This document shows positions 7,175-9,282 of a DNA stretch of 9,282 nucleotides, in pieces (within the stretch, counting starts at the first letter, position 1; every line of letters begins with the position of its first letter). The notes beneath the pieces were generated by a model. That model searched no databases. It saw nothing but the letters and a program-made list of their open reading frames with translations, and was not told the origin of the DNA. A program made the position numbers and the translations under genes. Source of the stretch: Candidatus Eiseniibacteriota bacterium (lineage in GTDB: Bacteria > Eisenbacteria > RBG-16-71-46 > SZUA-252). The DNA is taken from NCBI GenBank assembly GCA_016880395.1, contig JAEHDN010000189.1, positions 1 to 9,282 of the forward strand, given 5' to 3'.

Positions 7175-8266
7175 ATGAGTCCCCGTCTCCTCACCGTCCC
7201 CGAGCCCTACCTCGAGCTGGACGACGCGACCCTCGCGTCGCGCATTCGCGCGGCCAAGGCGCGCCTCGGCCAGTCGCTCGTCGTGCTCGGGCACCACTAC
7301 CAGCGCGACGACGTCATCGAGCACGCCGACATCACGGGCGACTCCTACAAGCTCGCCCGGCTCGGGGCGGAGCGGACGGACGCGCGGTGGATCGTCTTCT
7401 GCGGAGTCCACTTCATGGCGGAGAGCGCGGACATCCTGCGCCAGCCCCATCAGTCGGTCGTCCTGCCGGACATGAACGCCGGCTGCTCGATGGCCGATAT
7501 GGCCCCGACCGACGACGTGATCGAGGCGGGCGCGGCCCTGGAGCGGCTCGGGCTCACGTCCATCATGCCGGTGACCTACATGAACTCGACCGCGGAGATC
7601 AAGGCGTACTGCGGGGAGCGCGGGGGAGCCGTCTGCACGTCGTCCAACTGCCGCGCGATCTTCGAGTGGGCGTTCGCGCAGCGGGATCAGGTCTTCTTCT
7701 TTCCGGACGAGCATCTCGGACGGAACACCGCGATCGCCATGGGCATCCCGCCGGAGCGGATCGTGGTGTGGGATCCCAAGCGGCCCCTCGGCGGTTCGAC
7801 GGAGGAGGAGCTTCGCGCCGCCAGGGTCATCGTCTGGAAGGGCTGCTGCTCGGTCCACACCAAGTTCCACCTCCACCACGTGCTCGACCGCCGTGCCGAG
7901 GACCCGGAGATGAGGATCCTGGTCCATCCGGAGGTGCCGCACGAGGTCGTTGCTGTCGCGGACGCCGTGGGCTCGACGGAGACGATCATCCGCACACTTC
8001 GCGAGGCGCCCTCGGGCTCGCACTGGGCGGTCGGGACCGAGTACCACCTGGTCCAGCGCCTCGCGCGCGCCATGCCGGACAAGAAGATCGTGATCCTCTC
8101 GAAGGAATTCTGTCTCTGCGCTACGATGTACCGCATCTCACCCCAGAACCTGCTCTGGGCGCTCGACAGCATCGTCGACGGTCATCCGGTCAACGTCATC
8201 CGGGTGCCCGAGGAGACCAAGCGCTGGGCGCACGTCGCGCTCGACCGCATGCTCCAGGTGCACTAG
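7175..8266 (+). CDS. nadA: Quinolinate synthase (NadA)
   Basis: NadA condenses iminoaspartate with dihydroxyacetone phosphate to form quinolinate, the de novo precursor of NAD, in the cytoplasm. The 363-residue product has the expected length for the family. LGHHYQRDDV (38-47), FCGVHFMAE (75-83), YMNSTAEIKAYCGE (135-148) and PDEHLGRNTA are conserved substrate-site segments. The three single cysteine ligands of its [4Fe-4S] cluster are assigned to Cys104 (NAGCSMADM), Cys225 (WKGCCSVH, second Cys) and Cys315 (CLCATM, second Cys). Two in-frame starts exist, ATG 7166 and ATG 7175; the second is preferred because the proposed -10 element covers the first. Neither has a Shine-Dalgarno sequence. The open frame continues upstream to 6977 but carries no family homology there. 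The usual partners nadB and nadC are not in the window. A ferredoxin gene follows 46 bases later. Confidence 0.95.
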   Translation: MSPRLLTVPEPYLELDDATLASRIRAAKARLGQSLVVLGHHYQRDDVIEHADITGDSYKLARLGAERTDARWIVFCGVHFMAESADILRQPHQSVVLPDMNAGCSMADMAPTDDVIEAGAALERLGLTSIMPVTYMNSTAEIKAYCGERGGAVCTSSNCRAIFEWAFAQRDQVFFFPDEHLGRNTAIAMGIPPERIVVWDPKRPLGGSTEEELRAARVIVWKGCCSVHTKFHLHHVLDRRAEDPEMRILVHPEVPHEVVAVADAVGSTETIIRTLREAPSGSHWAVGTEYHLVQRLARAMPDKKIVILSKEFCLCATMYRISPQNLLWALDSIVDGHPVNVIRVPEETKRWAHVALDRMLQVH

Positions 8267-8287
8267 GAGCAGACCGAGGTTCGCAAG

Positions 8288-8301
8288 GAGCCGCAAGGCT
8301 C
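8288..8301 (+). repeat. GNRA-capped hairpin before the ferredoxin gene
   Basis: GAGCC-GCAA-GGCTC forms a perfect five-pair stem with a GCAA tetraloop, ending directly at the Shine-Dalgarno sequence. CGCAAGG is also repeated at 8282-8288 and 8292-8298. It may shape mRNA stability or expression between nadA and the ferredoxin; function is not shown. Confidence 0.35.
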
Positions 8302-8312
8302 GGAGGAAGGGA

Positions 8313-8510
8313 ATGGCCTACGAGATCGTGAAGGATGTCTGCGAGGGGGAGAGCTCCTGCGTGGACGTCTGCCCCGTCGACTGCATCAAGAAGGGAGACG
8401 GTGAGAATGGCAAAGGGACGACCTGGTTCCTGATCGTCGCCGAGGACTGCGTGAGCTGCAACGCCTGCCTGGAGGCCTGCCCCGTCGAGGGAGCCATCCT
8501 CCCCGACTAG
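8313..8510 (+). CDS. Small dicluster ferredoxin
   Basis: The 65-residue soluble electron carrier has two iron-sulfur motifs. The second is standard: Cys46, Cys49, Cys52 and Cys56-Pro (CVSCNACLEACP). The first is atypical: Cys10, Cys16, Cys20-Pro and Cys24 (CEGESSCVDVCPVDC), lacking the usual second Cys of CxxCxxCxxxCP. This is the pattern of 7Fe-type ferredoxins, so the first site may hold [3Fe-4S] or an unusual [4Fe-4S]; Cys24 corresponds to a conserved Cys that is usually not a ligand. A long insert (about 26-42, GDGENGKGTTWFLIV) separates the motifs, as in a known group of bacterial ferredoxins that begin similarly. The start has a strong Shine-Dalgarno sequence, GGAGGAAGG at 8302-8310. 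It probably shares an mRNA with nadA. As partner it could serve the nearby KorAB or NadA cluster reduction; this is inference from position. Confidence 0.93.
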   Translation: MAYEIVKDVCEGESSCVDVCPVDCIKKGDGENGKGTTWFLIVAEDCVSCNACLEACPVEGAILPD

Positions 8511-8519
8511 ACTGGTCGG
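8503..8519 (+). terminator. Possible hairpin terminator at the ferredoxin stop codon
   Basis: CCGACTA (8503-8509) can pair with TGGTCGG (8513-8519), with one T-G wobble and a three-base loop, spanning the stop codon. It is followed by a C-rich stretch and the palindrome TCCCCGGGGA at 8524-8533. There is no T-tract, so an intrinsic terminator is uncertain. Confidence 0.28.
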
Positions 8520-8566
8520 ACCCTCCCCGGGGACCGGCATCGCCCCTCAAGTACCTCGCGTTCCAT

Positions 8567-8580
8567 ACCGATATCTCGGT
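8567..8580. repeat. Short inverted repeat upstream of the zinc-finger gene
   Basis: ACCGA-TATC-TCGGT is a perfect five-base dyad with a four-base centre, ending three bases before the GGAAC of the proposed ECF promoter. It could be an operator; chance is not excluded. Confidence 0.22.
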
Positions 8581-8583
8581 TCG

Positions 8584-8609
8584 GGAACCTACGCCGTGAC
8601 CGCGGCGTT
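8584..8609 (+). promoter_or_regulatory. Candidate ECF-sigma promoter of the zinc-finger gene
   Basis: GGAAC at 8584-8588, 17 bases, then CGTT at 8606-8609. This form (GGAAC-N16/17-CGTT) is the known consensus of several extracytoplasmic-function sigma factors, including the EcfG type. The transcript would start near 8615 and leave a leader of about 30 bases. Its position before a gene encoding an anti-sigma-type zinc finger supports it. No sigma factor gene is in the window. Confidence 0.35.
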
Positions 8610-8644
8610 CCGCCGCCATACGGGGACCTGGGAGACGCACGCTC

Positions 8645-9282
8645 GTGGACTGCGCGACGGCCAAATCGAGGCTGGGGGGGCTCGTTTCGGGTACCCTGAC
8701 GCCTGAAGAAAAGGCCGAAACAACCGCGCATCTCGTGACTTGCGAGGGCTGCCGTCTGGAGCACCACCTCCTCCAGGCCATCGAGGGCACGGCACCCTCC
8801 GCGCTACCCTCCGCGCCGCCCGCATCCCCGGCATCACCAGAGCCCGCGTCGCCACGATCCGCCTTCGCGCCGCCTTCGTTCGCCGCGCCGGCGCCCCCGG
8901 AGCCGCCTCCGCCCCTCGAGCCACCTGCGCCCCTGGAGCCCGTCTTCCCGGTATCGGAAGCCGCGACTCCGCTGACGCTCGAGCCGATCACGCCGGTTCT
9001 CTCCACTCCGGATCCAGAGGTCTCCTTCGCGGATCTGACGATGGGGTCTCCGGCCCTCTCCGCTGCCCCGGGCGAAGCGGCCGATTCGATGAAGGAGAAG
9101 GCCGGGGCTGGTGCGCCGCCGGCGGCTGGGATGCCGCTGAAGAAGACGTGGAATTTCGAGCCTGTCGATCCGCCTCGATCGTCGAGCCCGCCCGAGGACA
9201 GCCTCAACTTCGCCGAGGAGGCCCTGAACCGATCGAGCCGTCGCGCGGAGTCGCGCGCTCTGTACCGCAGCGTGCTGTGGGG
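8645..9282 (+). CDS. Zinc-finger (ZAS/zf-HC2) protein with proline-rich linker, 3' end missing
   Basis: The frame opens after a stop at 8597, and its only usable start is GTG 8645, preceded by GGGAG ten bases upstream. It stays open to the right edge (212 codons). Residues 1-46 look like the zinc-binding anti-sigma domain: Cys3, then His29-x3-Cys33-x2-Cys36 (HLVTCEGC). Such domains bind and hold ECF sigma factors and often sense redox or envelope stress. Residues about 47-110 are rich in Pro and Ala (PEPPPPLEPPAPLEP), and about 110-185 are low-complexity and acidic. The end (LNFAEEALNRSSRRAESRAL) becomes helical and basic, as before a membrane span, but no span is reached. The long proline-rich linker is unusual for a simple anti-sigma factor, so it may instead be another zf-HC2-headed membrane protein. 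No sigma gene lies upstream; one could follow beyond the window. Confidence 0.72.
   Translation, partial: MDCATAKSRLGGLVSGTLTPEEKAETTAHLVTCEGCRLEHHLLQAIEGTAPSALPSAPPASPASPEPASPRSAFAPPSFAAPAPPEPPPPLEPPAPLEPVFPVSEAATPLTLEPITPVLSTPDPEVSFADLTMGSPALSAAPGEAADSMKEKAGAGAPPAAGMPLKKTWNFEPVDPPRSSSPPEDSLNFAEEALNRSSRRAESRALYRSVLW

Noticed and set aside
8386..9207. A 273-codon - strand frame rich in Gly and Ser
   Set aside because: The Gly/Ser richness is the reverse complement of the proline-rich linker in the zinc-finger gene, and it overlaps the ferredoxin. The + strand frame has a start, a Shine-Dalgarno sequence and a ZAS motif.

Overview
This is GC-rich bacterial chromosomal DNA with densely packed genes and no sign of a mobile element, CRISPR array, rRNA or tRNA. 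The gene set suggests an uncultured phylum near the FCB group, Acidobacteriota or Gemmatimonadota (for example a Candidatus Eisenbacteria-like lineage). The pointers are a Ser/Thr kinase fused to TolB-like and TPR regions, the alternative GlmU-like sugar nucleotidyltransferase best known from Bacteroidota, and a fused two-subunit 2-oxoacid:ferredoxin oxidoreductase. This placement is an inference from family distribution; no marker gene for it is present.

Layout from left to right. (1) Positions 1-1985, + strand: the 3' part of a membrane-anchored Ser/Thr protein kinase with a TolB-like domain and a TPR tail; its N-lobe lies off the left edge. (2) 2068-4127, +: an alternative GlmU-like nucleotidyltransferase/left-handed beta-helix protein, overlapped by 4 bases (GTGA) by a rhomboid intramembrane protease. 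(3) 4131-6973, - strand: korB and korA, overlapping by ATGA, converging on the rhomboid gene with only three bases between the stop codons. (4) About 6974-7174: a divergent control region between korA and nadA. (5) 7175-8510, +: nadA (quinolinate synthase) followed by a small dicluster ferredoxin. (6) 8645 to the right edge, +: the start of a zinc-finger (anti-sigma type, ZAS/zf-HC2) protein with a long proline-rich linker, cut by the window end.

How the genes may work together. KorAB oxidises 2-oxoacids (probably 2-oxoglutarate) with CoA and passes electrons to ferredoxin. The ferredoxin encoded beyond nadA is a plausible partner. NadA needs an oxygen-sensitive [4Fe-4S] cluster, so this middle region is rich in iron-sulfur enzymes. 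The rest reads as housekeeping and envelope or signalling genes.

I do not see a convincing undescribed system. The most useful non-obvious signals concern gene expression. The two genes that open + strand units (the GlmU-like gene and nadA) have a TTGAC-N17-(A at position 2, T at position 6) promoter ending a few bases before the start codon and no Shine-Dalgarno sequence, which suggests leaderless mRNAs. Genes inside operons have good Shine-Dalgarno sequences. The zinc-finger gene is preceded by an ECF-sigma-like promoter (GGAAC-N17-CGTT). All of these are sequence readings without experimental support.
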